DNA of 64,000 bases from Streptomyces sp. SN-593 (GTDB taxonomy: Bacteria; Actinomycetota; Actinomycetes; Streptomycetales; Streptomycetaceae), in assembly GCF_016756395.1 (NCBI RefSeq), contig NZ_AP018365.1:4129001-4193000 (forward strand), written 5' to 3'. Under the pieces are notes generated by a model, which was not told the origin of the DNA, ran no database searches, and saw nothing but the letters and a program-made list of their open reading frames with translations. A program made the translations under genes and the position numbers. Positions 1 through 8,405 of this stretch are shown here, one piece after another. Every line of letters begins with the position of its first letter. The first letter of the stretch is position 1.

Positions 1-30
1 ACCTGGGTCATCGCCGACTACCCGGTCTGA
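1..30 (+). CDS. 3' end of an unidentified CDS (partial)
   Basis: The frame starting at base 1 reads nine codons (TWVIADYPV) and then TGA at 28-30. A hairpin terminator follows 40 bases later, which supports this as a real gene end. Too little is visible to name a family. Confidence 0.45.
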   Translation, partial: TWVIADYPV

Positions 31-70
31 TCGCACGCCCGTTCGCCACGGCCCCCCGGCCGCCGGCCCG

Positions 71-100
71 GAGCCCCTCGCCGTCCGCGGCGGGGGGCTT
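71..100 (+). terminator. Hairpin terminator after the first (partial) CDS
   Basis: AGCCCC at 72-77 pairs with GGGGCT at 94-99, and the stem continues inward to about 12 pairs with one wobble and a 4-base loop. It is followed by a short T-containing stretch. Its position 41 bases after the stop suits a transcription terminator. Confidence 0.6.
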
Positions 101-149
101 CGTCGTGCCGGCGCGCGCCCGGCCCGTTCGTACAACACGGCAATATGCG

Positions 150-166
150 GTGCTTGCACAAAGCAC
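150..166. promoter_or_regulatory. Inverted repeat upstream of the first sigma factor gene
   Basis: GTGCTT (150-155) and AAGCAC (161-166) form a perfect 6-bp inverted repeat with a 5-base centre, about 100 bases before the sigma gene start. It could be an operator or be chance. I do not recognise a specific regulator for it. Confidence 0.3.
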
Positions 167-269
167 ACATGAATTGTGATGCTATGACCGCTTTGCCCGA
201 CGTTTCGACGGACGTTCGCCGGATGGTGCCGTCGCAAGCGAACCGGAGTGGACCGACAAGGGGTGTGGT

Positions 270-1106
270 GTGCCGGTATCGGCCCGTACGGCGTCAACGC
301 CGGCGACGACGTATCCGCGTGCGAGGACGCGGACGCCGAACAGCAACGCGGCCGACGCACGCGCGCTGACCCAGGTGCTCTTCGAGGAGATCGCGCGGCT
401 GGAGCCGGGCACACCCGAGCACGCCCGGGTGCGGGCCGCGCTGATCGAGGTGAACCTGCCGCTGGTGCGGTACGCCGCGGCGCGCTTCCGCAGCCGCAAC
501 GAGCCGATGGAGGACGTGGTCCAGGTCGGCACGATCGGCCTGATCAACGCGATCGACCGCTTCGACCCGGAGCGGGGGGTGCAGTTCCCGACCTTCGCGA
601 TGCCCACGGTGGTCGGCGAGATCAAGCGCTACTTCCGCGACAACGTGCGCACCGTGCACGTGCCGCGCCGGCTGCACGAGCTGTGGGTGCAGGTCAGCGG
701 CGCCATCGAGGACCTGACGGTGCTGCACGGCCGCTCGCCGACGACCGCGGAGATCGCCGAGCGGCTGCGGCTGTCCGAGGACGAGGTGCTGGCCTGCCTG
801 GAGGCCGGCCGCGCCTACCACGCCACCTCGCTGGAGGCCGCCCAGGAGGGCGACGGCGCCCCCGGGCTGCTGGACCGGCTCGGCTACGAGGACCCGGCGC
901 TCAACGGCGTCGAGCACCGCGATCTGGTCCGCCACCTCCTGGTGCAACTGCCGGAGCGCGAGCGGCGCATCCTGCTGCTGCGCTACTTCGGCAACCTGAC
1001 GCAGTCCCAGATCAGCGCCGAGCTGGGCGTTTCCCAGATGCACGTGTCCCGGTTGCTGTCGCGCAGCTTCGCCCGACTCAGATCCGCAAACCAGCTCGAA
1101 GCGTAA
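270..1106 (+). CDS. RNA polymerase sigma factor, SigB/SigF/SigG subfamily (group 3), copy 1
   Basis: A 278-residue sigma-70 protein of the stress/sporulation type. Region 2 is clear around residues 65-130 (LPLVRYAAARFRSRNEPMED, then QVGTIGLINAIDRFDPERG). Region 3 contains RSPTTAEIAERL. Region 4 ends with the helix-turn-helix TQSQISAELGVSQMHVSRLL. Length and domain order match Streptomyces SigF/SigN-type proteins, which are normally held by RsbW-type anti-sigma kinases. None is adjacent, but RsbW-like ATPases occur elsewhere in the window. The GTG start is preceded by AAGGGG. A close paralogue follows 167 bases downstream; adjacent sigF/sigN-type pairs occur in Streptomyces, so orthology to one of them is plausible but not shown. 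Confidence 0.93.
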   Translation: MPVSARTASTPATTYPRARTRTPNSNAADARALTQVLFEEIARLEPGTPEHARVRAALIEVNLPLVRYAAARFRSRNEPMEDVVQVGTIGLINAIDRFDPERGVQFPTFAMPTVVGEIKRYFRDNVRTVHVPRRLHELWVQVSGAIEDLTVLHGRSPTTAEIAERLRLSEDEVLACLEAGRAYHATSLEAAQEGDGAPGLLDRLGYEDPALNGVEHRDLVRHLLVQLPERERRILLLRYFGNLTQSQISAELGVSQMHVSRLLSRSFARLRSANQLEA

Positions 1107-1190
1107 CCCAACGGGATCAAGCCACCTGCACAGATAAGTCGACATGACGCTACAGCGTGTTGCCGACATGTGACATTCTGCGGATAGCGC

Positions 1191-1216
1191 GTTTGTGACG
1201 GCCGGTCCTCCGGTAT
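1191..1216 (+). promoter_or_regulatory. Candidate SigB/SigF-type promoter for the second sigma gene
   Basis: GTTT at 1191-1194, a 16-base spacer, and CGGTAT at 1211-1216 resemble the group-3 sigma consensus in Streptomyces (roughly GNNT, N14-16, GGGTAY). It lies about 58 bases before the start of the second sigma gene, a suitable distance. This is a motif match only. Confidence 0.45.
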
Positions 1217-1273
1217 TCCAGTGGAGGAACAACCGTCGCTCGCGACGCCCGTCCGCGACCTCAAGGGGGTGGC

Positions 1274-2122
1274 ATGTCCGTACAGTTGGGCAGTCCCAAG
1301 GTGCTTCGTACCGACGCAACCGACGCTGACGCACCGCATGACGCTGTGCACAGCGATGCCATCGACACCCGCACGCTGTCCCGTTCGCTCTTCCTGCGGC
1401 TGGCGGAGCTTCCCGTCGACAGCCCGGACCGCACCTACGTCCGCGACACGCTCATCGAGCTGAACCTCCCGCTGGTGCGGTACGCCGCCGCCCGTTTCCG
1501 CAGCCGCAACGAGCCGATGGAGGACATCGTCCAGGTCGGCACGATCGGCCTGATCAAGGCGATCGACCGGTTCGACTGCGAGCGCGGCGTGGAGTTCCCG
1601 ACCTTCGCGATGCCGACCATCGTCGGCGAGGTGAAGCGCTTCTTCCGCGACACCTCGTGGTCGGTGCGGGTGCCGCGGCGGCTCCAGGAGCTGCGGCTGG
1701 CGCTGACCAAGGCGAGCGACGAGCTGTCCCAGAAGCTGGACCGCTCTCCGACCGTCGCCGAACTGGCCGGCTGCCTCGGCGTCTCCGAGGAGGACGTGGT
1801 CGACGGCCTGGCGGTGGGCAACGCCTACACCGCCAGCTCGCTGGACTCCCCGCCGCCCGAGGACGACGGCGGCGAGGGCACCCTGGCCGACCGGCTGGGA
1901 TACGAGGACAGCGCCCTCGAAGGCGTGGAGTACCGCGAGTCGCTGAAGCCCCTGCTGGCCCAACTGCCCCCGCGGGAGCGCCAGATCATCATGCTGCGGT
2001 TCTTCGCGAACATGACGCAGTCGCAGATCGGCGAGGAGGTCGGCATCTCCCAGATGCACGTCTCCCGGTTGCTCACCCGGACCCTGGCCCAGCTCCGCAT
2101 CGGGCTGACCTCTGAGGCGTGA
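1274..2122 (+). CDS. RNA polymerase sigma factor, SigB/SigF/SigG subfamily (group 3), copy 2
   Basis: A 282-residue protein closely similar to the preceding sigma factor. It shares the region 2 block (LPLVRYAAARFRSRNEPMED, QVGTIGLIKAIDRFD), the PTFAMPT(I/V)VGE segment, and a region 4 helix-turn-helix (TQSQIGEEVGISQMHVSRLL). The N-terminal 45 residues and region 3 differ most. ATG is preceded by AAGGGGG about 7 bases upstream. The two genes are tandem duplicates with separate leaders. A SigB-like promoter motif in the 167-bp gap suggests auto- or cross-regulation within the SigF family, which is inference. It should direct RNA polymerase to stress or developmental promoters. Confidence 0.93.
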   Translation: MSVQLGSPKVLRTDATDADAPHDAVHSDAIDTRTLSRSLFLRLAELPVDSPDRTYVRDTLIELNLPLVRYAAARFRSRNEPMEDIVQVGTIGLIKAIDRFDCERGVEFPTFAMPTIVGEVKRFFRDTSWSVRVPRRLQELRLALTKASDELSQKLDRSPTVAELAGCLGVSEEDVVDGLAVGNAYTASSLDSPPPEDDGGEGTLADRLGYEDSALEGVEYRESLKPLLAQLPPRERQIIMLRFFANMTQSQIGEEVGISQMHVSRLLTRTLAQLRIGLTSEA

Positions 2123-2228
2123 CGAGCGAGCTCCCGGAGTGGCCGGCCGAGGAACGAGGCCGTCCGCGCAGGGAGCGAGGAGGAAGGCCGACCAGGGGGC
2201 CGGAGGCGGAGAAGGGGAGTGGTCGCCG

Positions 2229-2426
2229 TTACTTCATCGCGAGCGCGACCACTCCCACGATCACCACCAGCACCACGACGACACCGATGATCAGGCCCGC
2301 CCGGCTGCGGCTCTGGGCCTGCTGCACCTGCGCGGGCGGCGGCTGCTCGTCGACGAAGGCGCGGAACATCTGGGTGCTGCCGGCCGGGTCGTAGTTGTTC
2401 TCAGGGTTCGGCGAGGAGTTCGACAT
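2229..2426 (-). CDS. Small single-pass membrane protein
   Basis: A 65-residue protein starting MSNSSPNPENNYDPAGST. It has a hydrophilic Pro/Gln-rich N-terminus and one strongly hydrophobic C-terminal helix (AGLIIGVVVVLVVIVGVVAL) ending in AMK. The ATG at 2426 was chosen because the upstream extension to 2486 runs into the divergent aldo/keto reductase promoter and lacks sequence character. The arrangement predicts a tail-anchored or type II membrane protein. Similar short proteins are common in Streptomyces, with no function known to me. It is convergent with the sigma factor gene and divergent from the reductase gene. Confidence 0.75.
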   Translation of the reverse strand: MSNSSPNPENNYDPAGSTQMFRAFVDEQPPPAQVQQAQSRSRAGLIIGVVVVLVVIVGVVALAMK

Positions 2427-2486
2427 GCCGCCAGACCCTAGCGTGTCCGTGGAATAACCCGCACCCCCCGGTTGTTCTGGTGCCAC

Positions 2487-3422
2487 ATGGCACGCATCGG
2501 CAACTCAGCGCTCGACGTCTTCCCCCTCTCCCTCGGCGGCAATGTCTTCGGCTGGACGGCCGACGAGGCACAGTCCTTCGCCGTGCTCGACGCCTTCACC
2601 GGGCACGGGGGCGACTTCATCGACACCGCGGACGTGTACTCGGCCTGGGTGCCGGGCAACTCCGGCGGCGAGTCGGAGACCATCCTCGGCGCCTGGCTGG
2701 CCCGCCGCGGCCGCCGCGACGACGTGGTGATCGCCACGAAGGTCGGCATGCACCCCGACCACAAGGGGCTGCGGGCCGACACGATCAAGAAGGGCGCCGA
2801 GGCGTCGCTGCGCCGGCTCGGCGTGGACCACATCGACCTGTACTACACGCACCGCAACGACACCGACGTGCCCGTCGAGGAGATCATCACCGCGCTGGAC
2901 GCCCTGGTGCAGGAGGGCAAGGTCCGGGCGATCGGCGCCTCCAACATCTCCACCGAGCGGCTGGCCGCCTCCCTGGACTTCTCCGAGCGCGAGGGCCTGG
3001 CGCGGTACGAGATCATCCAGCCCAAGTACAACCTGGTCGAGCGCGAGGAGTTCGAGGGGCCGCTCGCGGACCTCGTGGCGGCCCGCGGCGTGTCCACCGC
3101 GCCCTACTACGGCCTCGCCTCCGGCTTCCTCACCGGCAAGTACCGCCCCGGCACCCAGGTGGACAGCCCGCGGGCCGCGCGGGCCGCCGGCTTCCTCGAC
3201 ACGCCCTCCGGTCCGAAGGTCCTCGCGGCGCTCGACGAGGTGGCCGCCTCCCACGGCGCCGAGGTCGCCACGGTCGCGCTGGCCTGGCTGGCCGCGCAGC
3301 CGACGGTGGTGGCGCCGATCGCCAGCGCGCGGACGGTGGAGCAGGTGCCCTCGCTGACCGCGGTGGCCGAACTGGAGCTGACCGAGCAGGAGGTGGCGGC
3401 GCTGACCGCCGCCGCGTCCTGA
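2487..3422 (+). CDS. Aldo/keto reductase family oxidoreductase
   Basis: A 311-residue (alpha/beta)8-barrel NADPH-dependent reductase. Catalytic tetrad residues are recognisable: Asp and Tyr in DFIDTADVYSAW, Lys in VVIATKVG, and His in the DLYYTHRND segment. The C-terminal cofactor-binding region contains APIASARTVEQV. The ATG at 2487 (MARIGNSALDVFPL) is preferred over an in-frame ATG five codons upstream because it begins at the usual family N-terminus. The protein resembles the YghZ/general stress protein 69 branch. Substrate is unknown. It appears monocistronic. Confidence 0.9.
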   Translation: MARIGNSALDVFPLSLGGNVFGWTADEAQSFAVLDAFTGHGGDFIDTADVYSAWVPGNSGGESETILGAWLARRGRRDDVVIATKVGMHPDHKGLRADTIKKGAEASLRRLGVDHIDLYYTHRNDTDVPVEEIITALDALVQEGKVRAIGASNISTERLAASLDFSEREGLARYEIIQPKYNLVEREEFEGPLADLVAARGVSTAPYYGLASGFLTGKYRPGTQVDSPRAARAAGFLDTPSGPKVLAALDEVAASHGAEVATVALAWLAAQPTVVAPIASARTVEQVPSLTAVAELELTEQEVAALTAAAS

Positions 3423-3844
3423 GCCGACGGCAGGGGGCGGGCGGCGCCGCGCCGCGCGCCCCTGTGCTCCCCCTCACCGGCCCCAGCACTTGCGCAGTGC
3501 AACCATCTGTCCCTACGGTTGCTCCAGGCAATCACCTGCGCGGGCGCGAGGTCGCGTGGGAGCGTGCGACTCCCGGTCGGACGGCACGTACCCGCAGCGG
3601 AGAGGTCGGGTCGTCCGGCACGGGTCACGGGTCCTGGCGGCGGCCGGAGCAGGGGACGGCCGAGGCCGCCCGCCGGGACCCCCACACCGGCCGCGGGTCC
3701 GCCCCGCGGCCGAGGCGGCATCCGCGGCGGGCACGGCCCCGCGCGCGGTGCGCCCCGGCGCTCGTCAGTCCCCGGCGCTCGCAGGGCCCCTGGCACCCGT
3801 ACGGCCTCCAGCTCGGGCCCGGCGCTCCGGCGTAGGGTGCGGGC
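3423..3844. other. Gene-free interval with paired palindromic motifs
   Basis: About 420 bases without a credible gene. It contains two copies of TTGC-N5-GCAA at 3490-3502 and 3519-3531, centres 29 bp apart, which look like operators with no obvious target gene next to them. The rest is GC-rich sequence without clear structure until a -10-like TAGGGT at 3833-3838 just before the next start. Confidence 0.5.
3833..3838 (+). promoter_or_regulatory. -10 element, leaderless layout
   Basis: TAGGGT followed by six bases and then the ATG at 3845. The predicted transcription start falls on or next to the start codon. No Shine-Dalgarno is present. No good -35 is visible. Confidence 0.5.
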
Positions 3845-4306
3845 ATGGCTCCCAACATCGCCACCAACACCCATGTCGGCCTGGACGAACTGCTGGAGTT
3901 CATCCGGCCGCGCCACCACGCGATCCTGCTCACCACCCGCGCGGACGGCCGCCCGCAGGGCTCGCCGCTCACCTGCGGGGTGGACGACTCGGGGCGGATC
4001 GTGGTGTCGACCTACCCCGAGCGGGCGAAGACCCGCAACGCCAGGCGCGACCCCCGGGTCAGCGTGATCGTGCTGTCCGACTCCTTCAACGACGCGTGGG
4101 TGCAGGTCGACGGCCGCGCCGAGGTGCTGGACGCGCCGGAGTCCGTCGAACCCCTCGTGGAGTACTTCCGGAACATCTCCGGCGAGCACCCGGACTGGGC
4201 GGAGTACCGCGAGGCGATGCTCCGGCAGGGCAAGTCCCTGATCCGGATCACCCCGGAGCGCTGGGGCCCGATCGCCACCGGAGGCTTCCCCGCGCGCCTC
4301 GCCTGA
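3845..4306 (+). CDS. PPOX-class F420/FMN-dependent oxidoreductase (split-barrel)
   Basis: A 153-residue split beta-barrel flavin/deazaflavin enzyme. The N-terminus HHAILLTTRADGRPQGSPL is typical of pyridoxamine-5'-phosphate-oxidase-like proteins. The segment YPERAKTRNARRDPRVSVIV provides the basic phosphate-contacting residues seen in F420-binding FDOR-B members. A C-terminal ITPERWGPIATGGF closes the fold. Members reduce diverse substrates with F420H2 or FMN; the substrate here is unknown. The start is probably leaderless: TAGGGT, six bases, ATG. It converges on the glycosyltransferase operon across a strong hairpin. Confidence 0.88.
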   Translation: MAPNIATNTHVGLDELLEFIRPRHHAILLTTRADGRPQGSPLTCGVDDSGRIVVSTYPERAKTRNARRDPRVSVIVLSDSFNDAWVQVDGRAEVLDAPESVEPLVEYFRNISGEHPDWAEYREAMLRQGKSLIRITPERWGPIATGGFPARLA

Positions 4307-4417
4307 GTACCGCCGCACCCTGGGCACCGCCTCACCCGTACCGCCTTTCCGGGTACCGCCACGCCTGGGCGCCGCCGCCTCCCGCCCCCTCGCCCCCGTG
4401 CGGCTCCCGGACATGCG

Positions 4418-4454
4418 GCGGCCCGCGGACCGGCAGGACCGGTCCGCGGGCCGC
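4418..4454. terminator. Strong bidirectional hairpin between convergent genes
   Basis: GCGGCCCGCGGACC (4418-4431) is the exact reverse complement of 4441-4454, giving at least 14 paired bases and a 9-base centre that can add two more pairs. It lies between the convergent oxidoreductase and GT39 genes, as expected for a shared terminator. Confidence 0.75.
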
Positions 4455-4493
4455 GGACGGCGGGCTCGCTCCCGCGGCCCGACCGGACGGGGG

Positions 4494-6857
4494 TTACGAC
4501 GACTTCGGCGCCGTGAGGTCGTAGACGGTGGTGCCGCCCACGGTCTTCGCGGTGAAGTGCGACGTGACCCAGGAGCTGATCTCGGTGGGCGTGCTGCTGC
4601 CGCCCATCGAACCGCCGCCGAACCCGCCGCCGCCGATGAAGTAGTGGATCCGGCCCTCGGACACGTACTTCTCGAACTGCGCCAGCGTCGGTGACGGGTC
4701 GCTGCCGTTGAAGCCGCCGACCGACATCACCGGCTGCTGGGTCGCCAACTGGTAGCTCGCCTGGTTCTGCGAGCCGATCGCGGCCGCCACCCAGGTGTAG
4801 TCGCCGGCGTCCTTCAGCAGCAGGGCCTTCATCGCGGAGCTGACCTGGGCGCCGTCGAGCAGGCCGCCCATGCCACCCGCTCCGCCCTCGCCGCCGGCGC
4901 CGCCGGGGAAGCCGTTCCCGCCCTGGGCCTGGCCCTGTCCGCCCTGTCCGCCCTGTCCGGGCGTCTGCCCCTGCCCCTGGGCCTGGCCCTGTCCGGGCAT
5001 CTGCCCGAACCCGCCGCCGAATCCGCCGGTGCCGGTGCCGTTCCCCGTACCGTTGCCGCCGCCGTTCCCGTTGCCGGGGAAGGTGCCGGTCGGCGGGGTG
5101 CCGCCGGTCCGGCCCTGGCCACCGCCCGGGAAGCCGCCCCGGCCGCCGCCACCGCCGCCGGGGAACCCGCCGCCGCCCTGCACCGCGGGCCCGGCGGTCA
5201 CGATGGACCCCTCGTGCGGGGTGCTTACGGTGTCGAGGGTGTAGGCCACCGGTCCGCCCAGGACCGCGGCGAGGCCGACCACCGCGGTCACCACGGTCAG
5301 CCGGGCGCCGGCGCGAGCGGCCGCCATCCCCGGCAGCGCGCCCGCGAGCAGCGCCAGCGCGGCCACCGCTCCGGCGACGACGATCGCGACGCGCAGCCAC
5401 GGATGCCAGTCGGGGCTGCGGTGCAGCAGGGTGTACGCCCACACGGCCGTGCCGGCGACGGTGAGCGCCATGACCGATGCGGCCGCGATGTGGGTGCGGC
5501 GCTGCCACAGCAGGGAGGCGCCCATGCCGACCAGCGCCGCGATGTAGGGCGCGAGGGCGATGTTGTAGTACTGGTGGAAGATGCCGGACATGTAGCTGAA
5601 CGTCACGAACGTCATCAGCAGCGCGCCGCCCCAGAGCAGAAACGCCGCCCGGGTCGCCGAGGTGCGGCGGGCCCTGCGGGTGATCCACAGGCCCGCGACC
5701 AGCGCCACGAAGGCGGCCGGCAGCAGCCAGGCGATCTGCCCGCCCATCTCCGAGTTGAAGAGCCGGCCGATGCCGGTGGCGCCCCACATGCCGCCGCTGT
5801 TGCCGCCCGGTCCCCCGCCGCCGCCGACGCTGCCGGTCTCGTTGCCGGTGATCCGGCCGAAGCCGTTGTAGCCGAAGGTCAGCGACAGGAAGCTGTTGTC
5901 CTGGGAGCCGCCGATGTACGGGCGCGAGGACTTCGGCCACAGCTCGACGATCGTGACCCACCAGCCGCCCGCGACCACCATCGCGACGGCGGCGTACAGG
6001 ATCTGGAGCAGCCGGCGGCGCAGCGGGGTCGGCGCGCAGACCGCGTAGACCACGGCGAGCGGCGGCAGGATCAGCCACGCCTGGAGGGTCTTGGTCAGGA
6101 ACGCGAGGCCGAAGACCGCTCCGGCGATCAGCAGCCACTTGGTGCGGGCGTCCTCGACGGCGCGCAGCACGCAGTAGACCGCGGTGACCATGAGCAGCGC
6201 GAGCAGCGCGTCGGGGTTGTTGAAGCGGAACATCAGCGCCGCGACCGGGGTCACGGCGAGCACCGCGCCCGCGGTCAGACCCGCGCCGGGTCCGAAGCGG
6301 CGCCGTACGGCCGCGTACAGCACGCCGACGGTGCCGACGCCCATCAGCGCCTCGGGCACGAGGATCTGCCAGGAGCCGAGGCCGAACAGCCGCACCGACA
6401 GGGCCATCGGCCACAGCGCGGCCGGCGGCTTGTCGACGGTGATCGAGTTCGCGGCGTCGGAGGACCCGAAGAAGAACGCCTTCCAGCTCTGGCTGCCGGC
6501 CTGGACGGCGGCGGAGTAGAAGGAGTTGGCGTACCCGGAGGCGCCCAGGTCGTACAGGTAGAGCACCAGCGTGGCCACGAGCAGGCCGAGGAACGCGGGG
6601 CGGACCCACGTCGGGTCCTCCGGGCGGCCGCGCCAGACGCGGTGCGGCAGGCTCCGCCCGCCGCCGGCCGGCGGCTCGGTGGCGGGGCCCCCGGTGTCCG
6701 GCTGCCGGTCGCCGCGCGATACCGCGACGGCGGACGTCTGGGCGGCCGGTCCTTCGACGGCGCGGGTCGCGCCGCCGTCGGCGGCGACCGGGCCGGGTGC
6801 GGGACCGGGCGGGCCGGTCACGCCGTCCAGCGCGTGTGCGTCGCTCGGGGAGGTCAT
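4494..6857 (-). CDS. GT39-family integral membrane glycosyltransferase
   Basis: A 787-residue polytopic membrane protein. A cytoplasmic Pro/Gly-rich N-terminus of about 75 residues is followed by some 10-12 hydrophobic helices (first LGLLVATLVLYLYDLG). The SITVDKPPAALW and NNPDALLALLMVTAVY segments are typical of the ArnT/PMT-like YkcA/YkcB branch, which transfers sugars from polyprenyl phosphate on the outer membrane face. Between the last helix and a C-terminal extracellular domain lies a roughly 150-residue Gly-rich, Gln/Pro-containing stretch (DNA about 4860-5190). The ATG overlaps the TGA of the GT2-GtrA gene by 4 bases, so the two are translationally coupled. The likely role is adding sugar to a lipid-linked or wall glycan from the donor made by its partner. 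Confidence 0.88.
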   Translation of the reverse strand: MTSPSDAHALDGVTGPPGPAPGPVAADGGATRAVEGPAAQTSAVAVSRGDRQPDTGGPATEPPAGGGRSLPHRVWRGRPEDPTWVRPAFLGLLVATLVLYLYDLGASGYANSFYSAAVQAGSQSWKAFFFGSSDAANSITVDKPPAALWPMALSVRLFGLGSWQILVPEALMGVGTVGVLYAAVRRRFGPGAGLTAGAVLAVTPVAALMFRFNNPDALLALLMVTAVYCVLRAVEDARTKWLLIAGAVFGLAFLTKTLQAWLILPPLAVVYAVCAPTPLRRRLLQILYAAVAMVVAGGWWVTIVELWPKSSRPYIGGSQDNSFLSLTFGYNGFGRITGNETGSVGGGGGPGGNSGGMWGATGIGRLFNSEMGGQIAWLLPAAFVALVAGLWITRRARRTSATRAAFLLWGGALLMTFVTFSYMSGIFHQYYNIALAPYIAALVGMGASLLWQRRTHIAAASVMALTVAGTAVWAYTLLHRSPDWHPWLRVAIVVAGAVAALALLAGALPGMAAARAGARLTVVTAVVGLAAVLGGPVAYTLDTVSTPHEGSIVTAGPAVQGGGGFPGGGGGGRGGFPGGGQGRTGGTPPTGTFPGNGNGGGNGTGNGTGTGGFGGGFGQMPGQGQAQGQGQTPGQGGQGGQGQAQGGNGFPGGAGGEGGAGGMGGLLDGAQVSSAMKALLLKDAGDYTWVAAAIGSQNQASYQLATQQPVMSVGGFNGSDPSPTLAQFEKYVSEGRIHYFIGGGGFGGGSMGGSSTPTEISSWVTSHFTAKTVGGTTVYDLTAPKSS

Positions 6858-8350
6858 CGGGCACTCCTCAGATCGTGGTCGTCGCGGTCGTCATGGTCGT
6901 CGCGGCCCTGGAAGGCCGCGAGGGCGGGTCCGTCGGGGGCGGGGACGGTCCCGGCGTCGTCGGCGCGGAACCCTGCGCGGAGGCCGGCGCCGGCCTCCGC
7001 ACGGGAGCCGGCCCGGGAATCGGCGCCGCAGTCGGCGCCGCAGTCGGCCCCGGAATCGGCGCGGTCGGGGAAGAGCCAGGCGCGGAAGAGCAGGAAGCGC
7101 AGCACCGTGGCGGCGAGGTTCGCCGCGACCAGGACCGCGAGTTCGGTCCGGTGGGCGGGGTGCGGCGCCGCGGTGTGCAGCGCCGCCAGCGAGCCGCTGG
7201 TCAGCGCGAGGCCGATGGCGAACACCACGAGCCCCTGGGCCTGGTGGCGGACCGCCCGGGCCGAGCCGCGCACCCCGAAGGTGAGCCGCCGGTTGGCGGC
7301 GGTGTTGCCGAGCGCGGACAGCAGCAGGGCCAGCGCGTTGGCGAGTTGGGAGTCCAGCCCGTGGCGGAAGAGGAAGTACAGCACCAGGTAGACGGCGGTG
7401 CTCAGCACGCCGACCGCGCAGAACCCGACCAGTTGGCGGGCCAGCCCGGCGGGTACGCCCGGCAGTTCGCGGTCGCGCGGGTCCTCCCCGAACGGCCGGC
7501 GCAGCCGGTCGAGCGCGAGCCGCCCGGTGGCCAGTGCCCGGCCGACCCGCCACACGCCGCGCAGGTCGGCGGTGGCGGTCCGCACGATGTCCACGCTGCT
7601 GTTCGGGTCGTCGACCCAGTCGACCGGCACCTCGTGGATGCGCAGGCCCGCGCGTTCGGCGAGCACCAGCATCTCCGTGTCGAAGAACCAGCTGCTGTCC
7701 TCGACCATCGGCAGCAGCCGCTGCGCGACGTCGGAGCGGATCGCCTTGAAGCCGCACTGCGCGTCGGAGAAGTGCGCGGCGAGCGAGCCGCGCAGGATCA
7801 GGTTGTAGGCGCGGGAGATGAACTCCCGCTTGGCGCCGCGCACCACCCGCGAGGACTGCGCGAGCCGCGAGCCGATCGCCAGGTCGGAGTGGCCGGAGAT
7901 CAGCGGGGCGACCAGCGGCAGCAGGGCGTTGAGGTCGGTGGACAGGTCCACGTCCATGTACGCGAGCACCGGCGCGTCCGAGGCGGTCCACACGGTGCGC
8001 AGCGCCCGCCCCCGCCCCTTCTCCTCCAGCCGGACCGAGACGACGCCGGGCAGTTCCTCGGCGAGCCGCGCCGCGATCGCCGGGGTCCGGTCGGTGCTGG
8101 CGTTGTCCGCGACGGTGATCCGGAACGGGTACGGGAAGGTGTCGGTGAGGTGCGCGTGCAGCCGGCGCACGCCGGGCCCGAGGCCGTCCTCCTCGTTGTA
8201 GACGGGGACGACGACGTCGAGCACGGGGGCGACGGGCGCGGAGGGCCCTGGGGTACCGGGGGTCGGGCGGGTCGCGGCGTCGGAGGGGTGTACTGCGGCC
8301 GCGACCGGCAGGTGCCGACGGGCGGGCAGGTTGCCGAGGTTGGTTCGCAT
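6854..8350 (-). CDS. Bifunctional GT2 glycosyltransferase / GtrA membrane protein
   Basis: A 498-residue fusion. Residues about 40-290 form a GT2 (dolichyl-phosphate-mannose-synthase-like) domain with VVVPVYNEED, ADNASTDRTP and the DxD-type YMDVDLSTD. Residues about 325-455 form a four-helix GtrA-like domain (VGFCAVGVLSTAVYLVLYFLF). The C-terminal tail is low-complexity (Gly-Ala-Asp repeats, then an Asp/His-rich end). The enzyme should build a polyprenyl-phosphate sugar at the inner membrane face, and the GtrA part may help flip it. It overlaps the GT39 gene by 4 bases and follows the sensor kinase gene in the same direction after 55 bases. The operon implies two-component control of envelope glycosylation. 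Confidence 0.9.
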   Translation of the reverse strand: MRTNLGNLPARRHLPVAAAVHPSDAATRPTPGTPGPSAPVAPVLDVVVPVYNEEDGLGPGVRRLHAHLTDTFPYPFRITVADNASTDRTPAIAARLAEELPGVVSVRLEEKGRGRALRTVWTASDAPVLAYMDVDLSTDLNALLPLVAPLISGHSDLAIGSRLAQSSRVVRGAKREFISRAYNLILRGSLAAHFSDAQCGFKAIRSDVAQRLLPMVEDSSWFFDTEMLVLAERAGLRIHEVPVDWVDDPNSSVDIVRTATADLRGVWRVGRALATGRLALDRLRRPFGEDPRDRELPGVPAGLARQLVGFCAVGVLSTAVYLVLYFLFRHGLDSQLANALALLLSALGNTAANRRLTFGVRGSARAVRHQAQGLVVFAIGLALTSGSLAALHTAAPHPAHRTELAVLVAANLAATVLRFLLFRAWLFPDRADSGADCGADCGADSRAGSRAEAGAGLRAGFRADDAGTVPAPDGPALAAFQGRDDHDDRDDHDLRSAR

Positions 8351-8405
8351 GCCATGAGCCTCGGCAACCGGCCTGTCACGGCGATGTGCTGAGGCTGAGG
8401 GAGAC

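Noticed and set aside
5214..7391. 725-codon plus-strand open frame over the glycosyltransferase operon
   Set aside because: Opposite strand shows membrane helices and GT motifs in the right order with a 4-base gene overlap. The plus frame is only GC bias.
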